The notes: generated by a model from the sequence alone, not told the origin. A stretch of 64,000 bases of DNA from Parvibaculum sp963696585 (GCA_963696585.1 CAVOKW010000033.1:1-64000), one strand, 5' to 3'. Shown: positions 1-9,207, counted from the stretch's first letter. Program-made: numbers and translations.

Positions 1-18
1 GTTATGTAGTCTACTGAT

Positions 19-1116
19 TCATCGTATTGCTATGCGCGGATCGACCCATGTATAGGTAAGATCGCTGATGAGCGAGATCACAAGGCCCATCAGGCCGAAT
101 ATATAGAGCGTCGCAAAAACAATCGGATAATCGCGATTGACGATGGCTTCATAGGAAAGAAGGCCGAGCCCATCGAGCGAGAAGATGGTTTCGATCAGCA
201 GCGCGCCTGTGAAAAACGCGCCAATGAAGGCGCCGGGAAAACCGGCAATGACGATGAGCATGGCATTGCGGAAAATGTGGCCGTAAAGCACGTCGCGCTC
301 GGAAAGCCCCTTGGCGCGTGCCGTCACCACATATTGTTTGCGGATTTCATCGAGAAAGGAGTTCTTGGTGAGAAGTGAGGTGGTGGCAAAGCTGCCGATC
401 ACCATGGCCGAAATCGGCAGCACCAGATGCCAGAGATAATCGAGCACCTTGCCGCCGAAGCTCAACGTGTCCCAATTGTCCGAGCCAAGCCCGCGCAGCG
501 GAAAGATGCTGAAAAAAGTGCCGCCTGCAAAAAGCACGATCAGCAGCACCGCGAACAGAAATCCCGGCACCGCATAGCCAACAATGATGACGGCGCTTGT
601 CCATGTGTCGAAGCGGCTGCCATCCAGGACCGCCTTGCGAATGCCAAGCGGAATGGAAATCATATAGGCAATGAGCGTTGACCAGATGCCAAGCGAAATG
701 GAGACCGGCATTTTCTCGGCGATGAGCGACAAGACGCTGACATCGCGGAAGTAGCTCTGCCCGAATTGAAACCGCGAATAATCCCAGATCATTTTGCCAA
801 AGCGCTGATACCACGGCTTGTCAAACCCGAACTGCACTTCAAGCTGCCTGATGAACTCAGGGTCCAGCCCCTGTGCGCCGCGATACTTGCTGTTGATCGC
901 CTGATCGGCGGCGCCACCGGCATTCTGCTGCGAGAAGTCGCCCCCCGTGCCGCCGCCAAATCGCGCCGTTGCTGAAATCTCTGTGCCGGAGAGCTTGGCG
1001 ATGATCTGCTCGACCGGCCCGCCCGGTGCAAACTGGACGATCACGAAACTTACAAACATGATGCCGAGAATGGTCGGCACCATGAGGAGGATACGTCGCA
1101 GAATATAGGCCGCCAT
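19..1116 (-). CDS. yejB: YejB-type peptide/microcin C ABC transporter permease
   Basis: Inner-membrane permease of an oligopeptide-class ABC importer of the YejABEF type (in enterobacteria this imports peptides and microcin C). The protein is about 365 residues, the usual YejB length. It opens with the family hallmark MAAYILRRILLMVPTILG, a first membrane helix, and carries several further hydrophobic segments and the permease EAA-like region (residues about 270-300, with TARAKGLSERDVL). A GTG-type extension upstream is possible, but the ATG at 1116 has an AAGGA Shine-Dalgarno and lies 2 bases after the stop of the binding-protein gene, so it is preferred. Last gene of the operon inside the window; the second permease and ATPase would follow off the left edge. 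Confidence 0.9.
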   Translation of the reverse strand: MAAYILRRILLMVPTILGIMFVSFVIVQFAPGGPVEQIIAKLSGTEISATARFGGGTGGDFSQQNAGGAADQAINSKYRGAQGLDPEFIRQLEVQFGFDKPWYQRFGKMIWDYSRFQFGQSYFRDVSVLSLIAEKMPVSISLGIWSTLIAYMISIPLGIRKAVLDGSRFDTWTSAVIIVGYAVPGFLFAVLLIVLFAGGTFFSIFPLRGLGSDNWDTLSFGGKVLDYLWHLVLPISAMVIGSFATTSLLTKNSFLDEIRKQYVVTARAKGLSERDVLYGHIFRNAMLIVIAGFPGAFIGAFFTGALLIETIFSLDGLGLLSYEAIVNRDYPIVFATLYIFGLMGLVISLISDLTYTWVDPRIAIR

Positions 1117-1118
1117 GC

Positions 1119-3026
1119 TTATTCCTTGATGCCGAGGCGCTGCGCTTTGGCCGGGTCCACCCACCAGGTTGATTCGATGGCTCGATCATAGCGCGCCATT
1201 GTTGCCGGCGCGGCATAGATGTCCCAAAAGGCGAGATTATGCGCCGCCTTGTACCAGTGCGGCACCCAGTAATATCCGGCGCGCAGCACCCGGTCGAGGG
1301 CGCGAATGGCGCTCACCTGATCGTCGCGGCTCCTGGCGGCAATGATGATTTCAATCAGCGCATCAACCGCCGGATCGGCAATGCCGGACATGTTGCGGCT
1401 GCCCGCCACCGTGGCAAAGCGCGAACCGAGATAGCTGCGCAACTCGATGCCCGGTGTCTGGCCCATGGAAAAGCGCTGCGGCCCGAGATCAAAGTCGAAG
1501 TTTTTCAACCGGTCCTGAAACTGGGCGGAGTCAACGGTGCGGACACTTGCCTCAATGCCAATGCGTTTCAGGTTCTTGAGAAAATTGCCCGAGACACGTT
1601 CCCAGAGCGGATCATCTCCCAGAAGCTCGATCGAAAGAACGGTGCCGGCTGCGTTCTGCCGCTTGCCATTGACGATTTTCCAGCCAGCGGCGTCCAGCAG
1701 ATCACCCGCCTGGCGCAGGAGTTTGCGATCCTGCCCCGATTGGTCTGAAACAGGCGACACAGGCACGGCGCCAAAAACCGATTCTGGCAGGCTCATGCGA
1801 TAAGGTTCAAGCAATGCCAACTCGGCAGGCGAGGGCAGTCCTTCAGCCTTCATGGTCGAGTTTTCAAAATAGCTCGATGTGCGCTTGTAGAGATTGTGAA
1901 AGAGGTTCTTGTTCGTCCATTCAAAGTCAAAAGCCAGACCCAGCGCCTGGCGCACGCGATGATCCTTGAACTTGTCGCGCCGGATATTGATGAACCAGCC
2001 CTGCGCGCCCGACGGCGTTTCATCGGGCGTCGTCAACAATTTGACGCGATGATCCCTGACGGCGGGAAACGTATATTGCGTTGCCCAGACCTTGGAGGTG
2101 AACTCCTCACGGAAGAGATATTTCTGGGCACTAAAGGCTTCAAAGCCGATGGTGCGGTCGCGGTAATAGACAAATTGCAGCCTGTCGAAATTCCATTGTC
2201 CGACATTCACATTGAGACCGCGCGCCCAATAATCCTTGACGCGTTCATAGGTGATCTGGCGGCCGGGATCAGCCGAAGCAATCTTGTAGGGCCCGCTGCC
2301 AAGCGGCATGTCGAGCGTGTCGGAAAACCTGTGCGACGAGTAAAAGGCCCTGGAGAAAATCGGCAACTCACCGGCAATGAAAAGCGGCAGGTCGCGCGTC
2401 TGCTTGCCGGTGAAGGTGACTTGCAGTGTTCTCGCATCAAGCGCCTTGAAGTGCCTCACCTCGCGCAGGTTTTCCGCGATATTGGGGTGGCCTTCGCGTT
2501 TGAGAAGATCAAACGAAAAGGCAACATCCTCAGCCGTGAGCTTGCTGCCATCATGAAAGGTGGCAGTGTCGCGCAGATGGAAGGTGAGCGTGAGACCGTC
2601 CCTGCTTGTTTCGACCGTCTCGGCGACGAGGCCATAAAGCGCATCCGGCTCGTCATAGGCGCGCACCATCAGTCTGTCGAAAATGAGATCAAGCCGCTGC
2701 GCCGCATTGCCCTTGAGGATGTAGCCGTTCAGCGTGTCGAAGGAATCGTAAGCCGCGTTGTAAGCCGCTGTCGGCCCGATTTGCGAGAGCAGGCCGCCCT
2801 TGGGGGCTTCGGGATTCACATAGTCGAAATGCGCAAAGCCGCGTGGATATTTCAGGTCGCCAAAAAACGAAAGCCCGTGCGCCCCTTTCGTTGCTGCCGC
2901 TTGCGTCGATGTCGCTTGTGTCCTTGTCCGGGCACGCAAGGAGGAGGCGGGCATCAGGGCAAACGTCGCACTCGCCCCCATCAGCGCCAGCAGGTCACGA
3001 CGATGTGGACGAAAGCCCGCGCTCAC
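1119..3026 (-). CDS. YejA-like extracellular solute-binding protein (first copy next to yejB)
   Basis: Periplasmic substrate-binding protein of the SBP_bac_5 family, about 635 residues, feeding the adjacent YejB permease. I chose the GTG at 3026, which overlaps the upstream stop as GTGA. It gives an N-terminus with a twin-arginine-like signal (RRDLLALMGASATFALMPA), suggesting Tat export. The mature part starts with the YejA-type block LSFFGDLKYPRGFAHFDYVN and continues through typical family segments such as GSGPYKI and YERVKDYWARGLNVN. It is a diverged paralog of the next upstream gene, so the operon encodes two binding proteins. Substrate is unknown; peptide is inferred from the family. Confidence 0.88.
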   Translation of the reverse strand: MSAGFRPHRRDLLALMGASATFALMPASSLRARTRTQATSTQAAATKGAHGLSFFGDLKYPRGFAHFDYVNPEAPKGGLLSQIGPTAAYNAAYDSFDTLNGYILKGNAAQRLDLIFDRLMVRAYDEPDALYGLVAETVETSRDGLTLTFHLRDTATFHDGSKLTAEDVAFSFDLLKREGHPNIAENLREVRHFKALDARTLQVTFTGKQTRDLPLFIAGELPIFSRAFYSSHRFSDTLDMPLGSGPYKIASADPGRQITYERVKDYWARGLNVNVGQWNFDRLQFVYYRDRTIGFEAFSAQKYLFREEFTSKVWATQYTFPAVRDHRVKLLTTPDETPSGAQGWFINIRRDKFKDHRVRQALGLAFDFEWTNKNLFHNLYKRTSSYFENSTMKAEGLPSPAELALLEPYRMSLPESVFGAVPVSPVSDQSGQDRKLLRQAGDLLDAAGWKIVNGKRQNAAGTVLSIELLGDDPLWERVSGNFLKNLKRIGIEASVRTVDSAQFQDRLKNFDFDLGPQRFSMGQTPGIELRSYLGSRFATVAGSRNMSGIADPAVDALIEIIIAARSRDDQVSAIRALDRVLRAGYYWVPHWYKAAHNLAFWDIYAAPATMARYDRAIESTWWVDPAKAQRLGIKE

Positions 3027-4861
3027 GGCTTGTGCCACCAGATCGTGGGGAAGCCGATGGCGTAGTCGGGCGTCCTGGCGGGGCGTTCGATACCGGCCCA
3101 ATAGGCAACGCGCTCATAAGGACTATACCAGTTCGGCACCACATAATGGTTCCACAGCAGCACACGATCGAGTGCATGGGTCGCCGCAACCAGTTCCTCG
3201 CGACTCCTGGCAAAGATCACGCGATCAATCAGTATCTCAATCGCGCGATTGCAAATGCCGATCACATTGCGGCTGCCCTCTTCATTGGCGGCCTTGCAGC
3301 CCCAGAAGTTGCGCTGCTCATTGCCCGGGGACATGGATTGCCCATAGCTTGCGACCACAATGTCAAAGTCGCGCTTGTCCAGGCGGTTTTGATATTGGGC
3401 CGTGTCAATCGTCCGCAGTCTCGCCTTGATGCCCATGCGCGAAAGTGACGAGATAAAGGGCGCGACCACCCGTTCAAAGGCGGGATTGTCGAGCAGGAAC
3501 TCGACTTCAAAGGGTTTGCCGGTCTTGTCATGGCTCATGACGCCATTCTTGACGCTCCAGCCCGCCGCCTTGAACAGCGCAAGCGCTTTGCGCAGATTGG
3601 CGCGGTTGTTGCCGCTGCCATCGGTGGTCGGCGTCACATAAGGTGTGGTGAAAAGCGCAGGTGGCAGCTTGTCGCGCAAGGGTTCGAGAATGGCAAGTTC
3701 AAGCCCCTGCGGTATGCCGCTCGATGCCAGCTCCGAATTGGCGAAATAGCTGTTCGAGCGCGTATACTGGCCGTAAAAAATATTCTTGTTCATCCAGGGA
3801 AAATCAAACGCCCAGTCAAACGCCTCACGGATGCGCGGATCGGCAAACTTGTCGCGGCGAATGTTGAAGGCAAAGCCCTGCATGCCCTCATTATTCTTGG
3901 TGCTGAGCAATTCACGCGTGATGCGCTTGTCTTTCACTGGCGGTATGTCATAAGCCGTCGCCCAGTTCTTGGCGCTGGTTTCCTGCCAGAAGTCGACCTG
4001 ATGCGCCTTGAAGGCTTCAAAGGCAATCGTGGGATCCTTGAAATATTCAAAGCGGATTTTCGCAAAATTATTCGCCCCCACATTCACCGGCAAATCCCTG
4101 GCCCAGTAATTTTCGACGCGTTCATAGGTGATGCTGCGACCGGGCACAAAGGCAGCAATCTTGTAGGCGCCATTGCCGAGCGGGATTTCGAGTGAAGTCT
4201 TGGTGATGTCGCGTTTTTTGCCCCTGGCGTCCTTTCCGAGCCAGAAATGCTTGGGCAGGACGGGGATCTGCCCGACGATCTGGGGCAATTCGCGATTGCC
4301 CTTTTCCGCGAAGCTGAACGTGACGCTATGCGCGTCCAGCGCCTCTGCCCTGGTCACATTGGCATAATAGGCTTTGTAGAACGGATGGGTGGTCTTGAGT
4401 GTCTTGAATGTCCAGACCACATCCGCCGCCGTGATCGGTTGGCCATCGGCAAAGCGCGCTTGCGGACGCAGCTTGTAGGTGACGGAAGAAAAATCCGCCG
4501 GATAGGAAAGGCTCTGCGCAATCAGCCCATATTCGGCACCGGCTTCATCGAGTGCGGGCACCATCAGCGTATCGTAGATCAGGTTGAGCCCGGCCGGTGG
4601 CTGACCGGTGACGATAAAACCGTTGAAGCTGTCAAAGCCGCCAATCGCCGCAATGGCCACCTCGCCGGACTTGGGCGCTTTGGGATTCACATAGTCAAAT
4701 TGCTTGAAGCCTTGCGCATATTTGAGATTGCCAAAAAGCGATGAGCCATGGCGCTCAACATCAGCCTGCGCGATACCCATGAACATGAGTGAGAAGGCGA
4801 ACCCCGCCAGCAGTCGCAGGCCCATGCCACGACCGGTTTTTGTTCCCACACCCAAAGCCAT
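3023..4861 (-). CDS. yejA: YejA-like extracellular solute-binding protein (promoter-proximal copy)
   Basis: Periplasmic oligopeptide-binding protein (SBP_bac_5 family) of a YejABEF-type importer, about 612 residues. The start at 4861 has a GGGATGG purine-rich stretch just upstream; a longer frame begins at 4891. A Sec-type signal peptide (hydrophobic LLAGFAFSLMFMGIAQA, cleavage after AQA) precedes the family block SLFGNLKYAQGFKQFDYVNP. Later blocks GNGAYKI and YERVENYWARDLPVN match the neighbouring paralog closely enough to show common descent. First gene of the leftward operon yejA-yejA-yejB, with a 4-base GTGA overlap to the second copy. Unlike its partner it uses no evident Tat motif. Confidence 0.88.
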   Translation of the reverse strand: MALGVGTKTGRGMGLRLLAGFAFSLMFMGIAQADVERHGSSLFGNLKYAQGFKQFDYVNPKAPKSGEVAIAAIGGFDSFNGFIVTGQPPAGLNLIYDTLMVPALDEAGAEYGLIAQSLSYPADFSSVTYKLRPQARFADGQPITAADVVWTFKTLKTTHPFYKAYYANVTRAEALDAHSVTFSFAEKGNRELPQIVGQIPVLPKHFWLGKDARGKKRDITKTSLEIPLGNGAYKIAAFVPGRSITYERVENYWARDLPVNVGANNFAKIRFEYFKDPTIAFEAFKAHQVDFWQETSAKNWATAYDIPPVKDKRITRELLSTKNNEGMQGFAFNIRRDKFADPRIREAFDWAFDFPWMNKNIFYGQYTRSNSYFANSELASSGIPQGLELAILEPLRDKLPPALFTTPYVTPTTDGSGNNRANLRKALALFKAAGWSVKNGVMSHDKTGKPFEVEFLLDNPAFERVVAPFISSLSRMGIKARLRTIDTAQYQNRLDKRDFDIVVASYGQSMSPGNEQRNFWGCKAANEEGSRNVIGICNRAIEILIDRVIFARSREELVAATHALDRVLLWNHYVVPNWYSPYERVAYWAGIERPARTPDYAIGFPTIWWHKP

Positions 4862-4960
4862 TATTCCATCCCCGCCCGTCAATCGCGTCACCTCCGGCCA
4901 TGCCGGATCAAAAGGTCATCTTGTCGCTTATTGTGACCACTTTTTGGCGGGCCCGTCGCC

Positions 4961-4996
4961 AAAAGAAAAACGCGCCCGGAAGATTTCCGGACGCGT
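4961..4996 (-). terminator. Rho-independent terminator after the cytochrome c gene
   Basis: Read leftward, the arms 4985-4996 and 4970-4981 (ACGCG/CGCGT plus CCGGAA/TTCCGG, one mismatch, 3-base loop) form a strong stem followed by a T-rich run (complement of 4961-4970). It lies about 43 bases beyond the cytochrome c stop codon. A second, weaker stem (4942-4949 with 4957-4964) follows directly. Confidence 0.75.
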
Positions 4997-5038
4997 CTTG
5001 AAATTGCGTAATGTCTGAGCGCCCGAAAGCGACAGCCC

Positions 5039-5620
5039 TTATTGCGGCGCGGCGGGCGCGGCGGGCGCGGCCGGTGCCGCAGGCAGCGGCAGGTTGCTGC
5101 CCAGCGTGTTGAGATAAGCGATGATGTCAGCGCGTTCCTGCGGCTTCTTCACGCCGGCAAAGCCCATGGCTGTGCCTTCAATATATTGCTTGGGATTGGT
5201 GATGAAGTGATTGAGCTCCTCAAAGCCCCACGCGCCACCCTTGGCTTTCATGGCAGCCGAATAGGCAAAACCATCAACCGAGGCGACCTTGCGGCCCACC
5301 ACATGATAAAGGTCGGGACCGATCTTTGCGCCCGCGCCTTCTTCGAAGTTGTGGCAGGCACCACATTTCTTGGCGGCCTTTTCGCCGCGCGCGGCATCAG
5401 CCGAGGCGAGGAGAACGGGCAGGGGAACCTCTGCTTCGACAGGCGCGGCGGCTTCGCTCGCCCCTTCGCCACCCGCTGAGATCGCATCGGCCACAACATA
5501 GGCCTTGTCGCTGGCCGGTTCGGCTTCATAAAGGGCATCGGCGAGGTTCTTCACACCGAGAATGGCGAGTACTGAAAACAGTACAGCCATCAGAATTTTA
5601 TTCCGTTCGTTCGCGTTCAT
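5039..5620 (-). CDS. Membrane-anchored class I cytochrome c (CycM-like)
   Basis: Electron carrier of the inner membrane facing the periplasm, resembling CycM of Bradyrhizobium, which passes electrons from the bc1 complex to an aa3 oxidase. A 193-residue protein: uncleaved N-terminal anchor (residues about 9-30), an acidic/alanine-rich linker, then a cytochrome c fold with heme site C86-G-A-C89-H90 and probable axial Met152 (GTAMGFAG). The C-terminus is an odd Ala/Pro repeat (PAAPAAPAAPAAPQ). Transcribed away from kdsB, as is common in Hyphomicrobiales. The redox partners are inferred from CycM, not visible here. Confidence 0.88.
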   Translation of the reverse strand: MNANERNKILMAVLFSVLAILGVKNLADALYEAEPASDKAYVVADAISAGGEGASEAAAPVEAEVPLPVLLASADAARGEKAAKKCGACHNFEEGAGAKIGPDLYHVVGRKVASVDGFAYSAAMKAKGGAWGFEELNHFITNPKQYIEGTAMGFAGVKKPQERADIIAYLNTLGSNLPLPAAPAAPAAPAAPQ

Positions 5621-5808
5621 CGGCTAAAGCTCCGCCCGGTCGGTTTCGTGAGATGGGGACAAGAATAGCCCAAAAGGCGCGAGACAACTGATCGCGCTCC
5701 CCATAGCCCCCATGGATTTCGCGCGGAGATTAGCCGCTTCCGCCGTTGCGCCGCAAGACGTATAAGTGCGCCAAGCCCATAGAATCTATGGCAATCCGGG
5801 AATTTGGC

Positions 5809-5828
5809 CCGTCAGGCCGCCCTGACGG
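5809..5828. repeat. Perfect 8-bp hairpin in the kdsB/cytochrome c intergenic region
   Basis: CCGTCAGG (5809-5816) and CCTGACGG (5821-5828) form a perfect stem with a 4-base loop, about 118 bases before kdsB. The divergent gap 5621-5945 contains nothing else I can support as a gene. The element could be an operator or an mRNA leader hairpin; no T-run follows, so it is not a convincing terminator. Confidence 0.4.
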
Positions 5829-5945
5829 CATGGCGCTGGACGCCGCCTGGATTTTGGGCAATGAAGATTGACAAGGGCCAATTGCGGCGATCCGTCGCAG
5901 CCAGGCGCCTGACAAGAGGTTCGAAGCGGCCATGAAGGGCAGGAC

Positions 5946-6713
5946 ATGACAGCAGCAAAATCCGTCGGCACCCCTCATGCCGGGGACCCGATCATCCTGA
6001 TTCCCGTGCGCATGGCTTCCACCCGCCTGCCGGGCAAGCCGCTGGCCGATATTGCCGGCGAGCCGATGATTGTCCATGTCTGGCGTCGCGCCATTGAATC
6101 GGGCCTCGGTCGTGTCGTGGTGGCAGCTTGCGAAGCCGAGGTTGCCGAGGTTGTGCGCGCCGCTGGCGGCGAGGCCGTGATGACGGATCCTGATCTTCCC
6201 TCCGGCTCGGATCGTATCTGGAACGCGCTCTGCCAGATCGATCCGGAGGGCCGCCACACCATCATCATCAATGTGCAGGGCGACTTGCCGACGCTGGATC
6301 CGGCGCTCATCATGACGGCCTATCAGGCGCTTATTCGTCCGGGGGCGGATATTTCGACACTCGCTGCCGAAATCCGCATCGAGGAAGAGCGCACAAATCC
6401 CAATGTCGTGAAGGCGATTGCGACCTTCGATGCGAGCGGCATCGGCCATGCGCTCTATTTCACCCGTGCCACAGCCCCCTGGGGCGAAGGCCCGCTTCAT
6501 CATCATATCGGACTTTACGGCTATCGCCGCGAAGCGCTTGCGCGGTTTGTGCAATTGCCGCCCTCAACGCTGGAGAAGCGCGAGAAGCTCGAACAATTAC
6601 GTGCGCTTGAAGCGGGCATGTCGATCGAAGTGGCAATCGTTGACACTGTTCCGCTCGGTGTCGATACTCCCGCCGATCTTGAAAAGGCCCGTCTGGCGCT
6701 TGCGCCACGCTAG
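5946..6713 (+). CDS. kdsB: 3-deoxy-manno-octulosonate cytidylyltransferase
   Basis: Activates Kdo as CMP-Kdo for lipopolysaccharide inner-core assembly in the cytoplasm. A 255-residue protein, normal family length. Nucleotide-binding signature IPVRMASTRLPGKPL near residues 18-32, the INVQGD motif near residue 100, and the late block HHIGLYGYRREAL (family: GiYaYr) are all present. The residue after INVQGD is Leu rather than the more usual Glu. An AGGGCAGG Shine-Dalgarno precedes the ATG. It is followed after 18 bases by pheA, probably one transcript. Confidence 0.95.
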   Translation: MTAAKSVGTPHAGDPIILIPVRMASTRLPGKPLADIAGEPMIVHVWRRAIESGLGRVVVAACEAEVAEVVRAAGGEAVMTDPDLPSGSDRIWNALCQIDPEGRHTIIINVQGDLPTLDPALIMTAYQALIRPGADISTLAAEIRIEEERTNPNVVKAIATFDASGIGHALYFTRATAPWGEGPLHHHIGLYGYRREALARFVQLPPSTLEKREKLEQLRALEAGMSIEVAIVDTVPLGVDTPADLEKARLALAPR

Positions 6714-6731
6714 CCCGTGAGAAAGTCCACC

Positions 6732-7640
6732 ATGCCCATGCCCATGCCCATGACCATGACAGGCAACAAGTCAGGCAACAAAGCCGCCGATCACATCATC
6801 GCCTTTCAGGGCGAGCCCGGCGCCAATTCGCATATAGCCTGCCAGGAAGCCTTTCCTGACATGAGCGTCATGCCATGCCCGACATTTGAGGATGTGTTTG
6901 CGGCGATCTCGGAAGGCAAGGCGCGGCTTGCCATGATCCCGATTGAAAACTCGGTCGCCGGTCGCGTCGCTGACATTCATCATCTGATCCCCGGTTCCTC
7001 GCTCTATATCATTGGCGAGCATTTCCTGCGCGTGCGCCATCAACTGCTTGGCCTCAAGGGGACCCGGCTGTCCGATCTGAAGACGGTTGAAAGCCATGTC
7101 ATGGCGCTTGGCCAGTGCCGCAAGGTGATCCGCGAACTGGGATTGACCCCCATTGTCGCCGCCGACACGGCAGGCTCGGCCCGCATTGTCGCGCAGACGG
7201 GCGACAAGACACGCGCGGCGATCGCCTCCTCGCTTGCCGCTGAAATATACGGCCTCGATATCCTGAAAAACGATATCGAGGATGCCGCACATAACACCAC
7301 GCGCTTCATCATCATGGCCAATGAGCCCAATGACGCCGAGCCTGATGACGGCCCCGTGATTACGAGCTTCATCTTCCGCGTGCGCAATGTGCCTGCCGCG
7401 CTTTACAAGGCCATGGGCGGCTTTGCCACCAATGGCGTCAACATGACAAAACTTGAAAGCTATCAGCTTGAAGGCACCTTCAATGCAAGCCAGTTCTATG
7501 CCGATATTGAAGGCCACCCCGCCTCGCGCCATGTGCGTCTGGCGCTGGAAGAACTTGAGTTTTTCACCTCTGAATTGAAGATTCTCGGTGTCTATAAGGC
7601 CCATCCCTATCGCCGGGATATTTCGCGCCCGGTGAACTGA
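6732..7640 (+). CDS. pheA: Prephenate dehydratase
   Basis: Converts prephenate to phenylpyruvate in phenylalanine synthesis; cytoplasmic, monofunctional (no chorismate mutase domain). A PDT domain (residues about 20-200, with the TTRFIIM catalytic block) is followed by an ACT regulatory domain (about 210-290, with the KLESYQ phenylalanine-binding motif), so feedback control by phenylalanine is expected. The start region is odd: a hexanucleotide ATGCCC repeat offers five in-frame ATGs (6732, 6738, 6744, 6750, 6756). A GTG at 6717 is also in frame, but GAGAAAG sits at Shine-Dalgarno distance from 6732, so I start there (302 residues). Confidence 0.95.
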   Translation: MPMPMPMTMTGNKSGNKAADHIIAFQGEPGANSHIACQEAFPDMSVMPCPTFEDVFAAISEGKARLAMIPIENSVAGRVADIHHLIPGSSLYIIGEHFLRVRHQLLGLKGTRLSDLKTVESHVMALGQCRKVIRELGLTPIVAADTAGSARIVAQTGDKTRAAIASSLAAEIYGLDILKNDIEDAAHNTTRFIIMANEPNDAEPDDGPVITSFIFRVRNVPAALYKAMGGFATNGVNMTKLESYQLEGTFNASQFYADIEGHPASRHVRLALEELEFFTSELKILGVYKAHPYRRDISRPVN

Positions 7641-7735
7641 TTAAGCGACGCGGCGCGGCTTTTTTCACGACGGAATCCGTTTTTCCCTGCGTTGGATGCG
7701 TTGCGGGGTGCGCATTCTGTTGTGGAGTCAGAATA

Positions 7736-8095
7736 ATGGCACAATCAAATCCGAGGCTGACCGGTGGCAAGTGGCTGCTGGCAGCGGCGCTGGGTCTTGG
7801 CGCATTGGGTTTCGTCACCACTGCGGCTGAAGCCCGCACTGTTGTCGGGGTGGGGCCGCGTCCGGCGCCTGCCGTCGTATATGTCCATCGCGCCCCGCCG
7901 CCCCCCATCGTCGAGGTGCGTCCCGTGCGGCCAGGTCCACGCGCGGTCTGGATCGGCGGCTATTACCGGTATGTCGGTCCGCGCTTTGTCTGGGTCACGG
8001 GCTATTGGGAACCGCGCCCGCGTGGCGTCTGGGTGGCAGGTACCTGGCGGCATACCCCGCATGGCTATGTCTGGGTGGGTGGCCGCTGGCGCTAG
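7736..8095 (+). CDS. Small secreted YXWGXW-repeat-type protein
   Basis: Predicted 119-residue exported protein of unknown function. The N-terminus is a signal peptide (WLLAAALGLGALGFVTTAAEA, cleavage near residue 33). A proline/valine-rich spacer follows, then about three aromatic repeats (WIGGYYRYVG, WVTGYWEPRP, WVAGTWRHTP, WVGGRWR) resembling the YXWGXW repeat family of envelope proteins. GGAG at Shine-Dalgarno distance supports the ATG. It stands alone between pheA and the convergent nudC, 9 bases apart at their ends. Function cannot be inferred beyond an envelope location. Confidence 0.75.
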   Translation: MAQSNPRLTGGKWLLAAALGLGALGFVTTAAEARTVVGVGPRPAPAVVYVHRAPPPPIVEVRPVRPGPRAVWIGGYYRYVGPRFVWVTGYWEPRPRGVWVAGTWRHTPHGYVWVGGRWR

Positions 8096-8104
8096 CCTGC
8101 GGGC

Positions 8105-9055
8105 CTAGACCTTGCCCTCGGCGAAAGCCTTGATGAGCTGATGCGCGATGGCAAAGGACGGCGGGAACCACATGGTCCCGTCGCCCGTGCCGGCAATGAC
8201 GGCTTTGGCCTCGTCACGGCTGACCCAGCGACCCATCGACAACTCCACCCCATCGACCTTGAAATCCTCGGATGTGGCCACCGCATGGCAGCCGATCATC
8301 AGCGAGGAGGGATAAGGCCATGGCTGCGTTGAATGATAGGTGACGGACGCAATCGAAAGCCCGGCTTCCTCGGCAAGCTCGCGTGCGACGGCTTCTTCAA
8401 TCGATTCGCCCGGTTCGATAAATCCGGCCAGCGCTGAAAACATGCCCTTGGGCCAGATTTTCTGGCGGCCGACAAAGCACTTGTCGCCAATCGTTGCGAG
8501 CATGATGACGACGGGATCGGTGCGCGGAAAATGCTCCGCCTTGCAGGACGGGCAGACACGCTTGTATCCCGCGTCCTGCAGGATGCTGGCCGCGCCGCAA
8601 ACCGAACAGAAGCCATGGCGCAAATGCCAGTCGATCATGGATTTGGCCTGCGCCAGAATGGCCAGTTCGCCGGGCGACAATTCGCCCGCCATGGCAAAGC
8701 CGCGCAGCTCGCCAAATGTGCCAAGCCCCTTGAGGGCAGGGGCATTTTCCGGATCAGACAATCGGCTCACATCGGCGGCGAACAGCGCCTTGCCGCGCTT
8801 GTTGATGCCGAGAAAAACGATCAGCGGATCATCGCCTGCCAGCGCCTTCAGGTGGCTCATCGGCAGCCAGCCCACATCCTTGCCCGCATTGGGCGCTGAT
8901 TCTGGCAGCACGAAAGGCTGCAAGCGCCAGAATGGGACGAAGAGGCTCGACGGGTCGGCCATTTTCTCGGCGATCCACGCCTGATCCGGGCGCTTTTCGC
9001 TCATGCGATTGAGGGGATTATTGGCGAAAATATTGGGATTTTCAGGAAGGGCCAT
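8105..9055 (-). CDS. nudC: NADH pyrophosphatase (Nudix hydrolase NudC)
   Basis: Hydrolyses NAD(H) to NMN(H) and AMP; the family also removes NAD caps from RNA. A 316-residue protein with the full NudC layout: N-terminal domain, zinc ribbon with CSVCG and CPSC (residues about 148-170), and a Nudix box (GFIEPGESIEEAVARELAEE and the following residues). The NudC signature appears as TQPWPYP (usually SQPWPFP), just downstream of the Nudix box. Transcribed leftward from a promoter region shared with the rightward ffs RNA gene. Confidence 0.93.
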   Translation of the reverse strand: MALPENPNIFANNPLNRMSEKRPDQAWIAEKMADPSSLFVPFWRLQPFVLPESAPNAGKDVGWLPMSHLKALAGDDPLIVFLGINKRGKALFAADVSRLSDPENAPALKGLGTFGELRGFAMAGELSPGELAILAQAKSMIDWHLRHGFCSVCGAASILQDAGYKRVCPSCKAEHFPRTDPVVIMLATIGDKCFVGRQKIWPKGMFSALAGFIEPGESIEEAVARELAEEAGLSIASVTYHSTQPWPYPSSLMIGCHAVATSEDFKVDGVELSMGRWVSRDEAKAVIAGTGDGTMWFPPSFAIAHQLIKAFAEGKV

Positions 9056-9172
9056 GTCTGTCCGGCTTATTTCTGGAAGATTTCGAGGTGGCGCAGCCTC
9101 GCACAGCCAGGCAGGCGGCTCAATGGCGCGATTTTGTCATCATGAGAGCTTCATGAACTTGCATCCGGGGAC

Positions 9173-9201
9173 TTGCATCGCAGACCCTTTGGCCTGATAT
9201 A
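9173..9201 (+). promoter_or_regulatory. Putative sigma-70 promoter of ffs
   Basis: TTGCAT (9173-9178), a 17-base spacer and GATATA (9196-9201) place a transcription start at about 9208, exactly where the SRP RNA should begin. The -35 hexamer is part of a direct repeat (ACTTGCATC at about 9158 and 9171). Confidence 0.45.
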
Positions 9202-9207
9202 GTCGCC

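Noticed and set aside
7639..7665. Terminator directly after pheA
   Set aside because: A T6 run is present, but the GC-rich sequence before it forms only a poor, self-conflicting stem.
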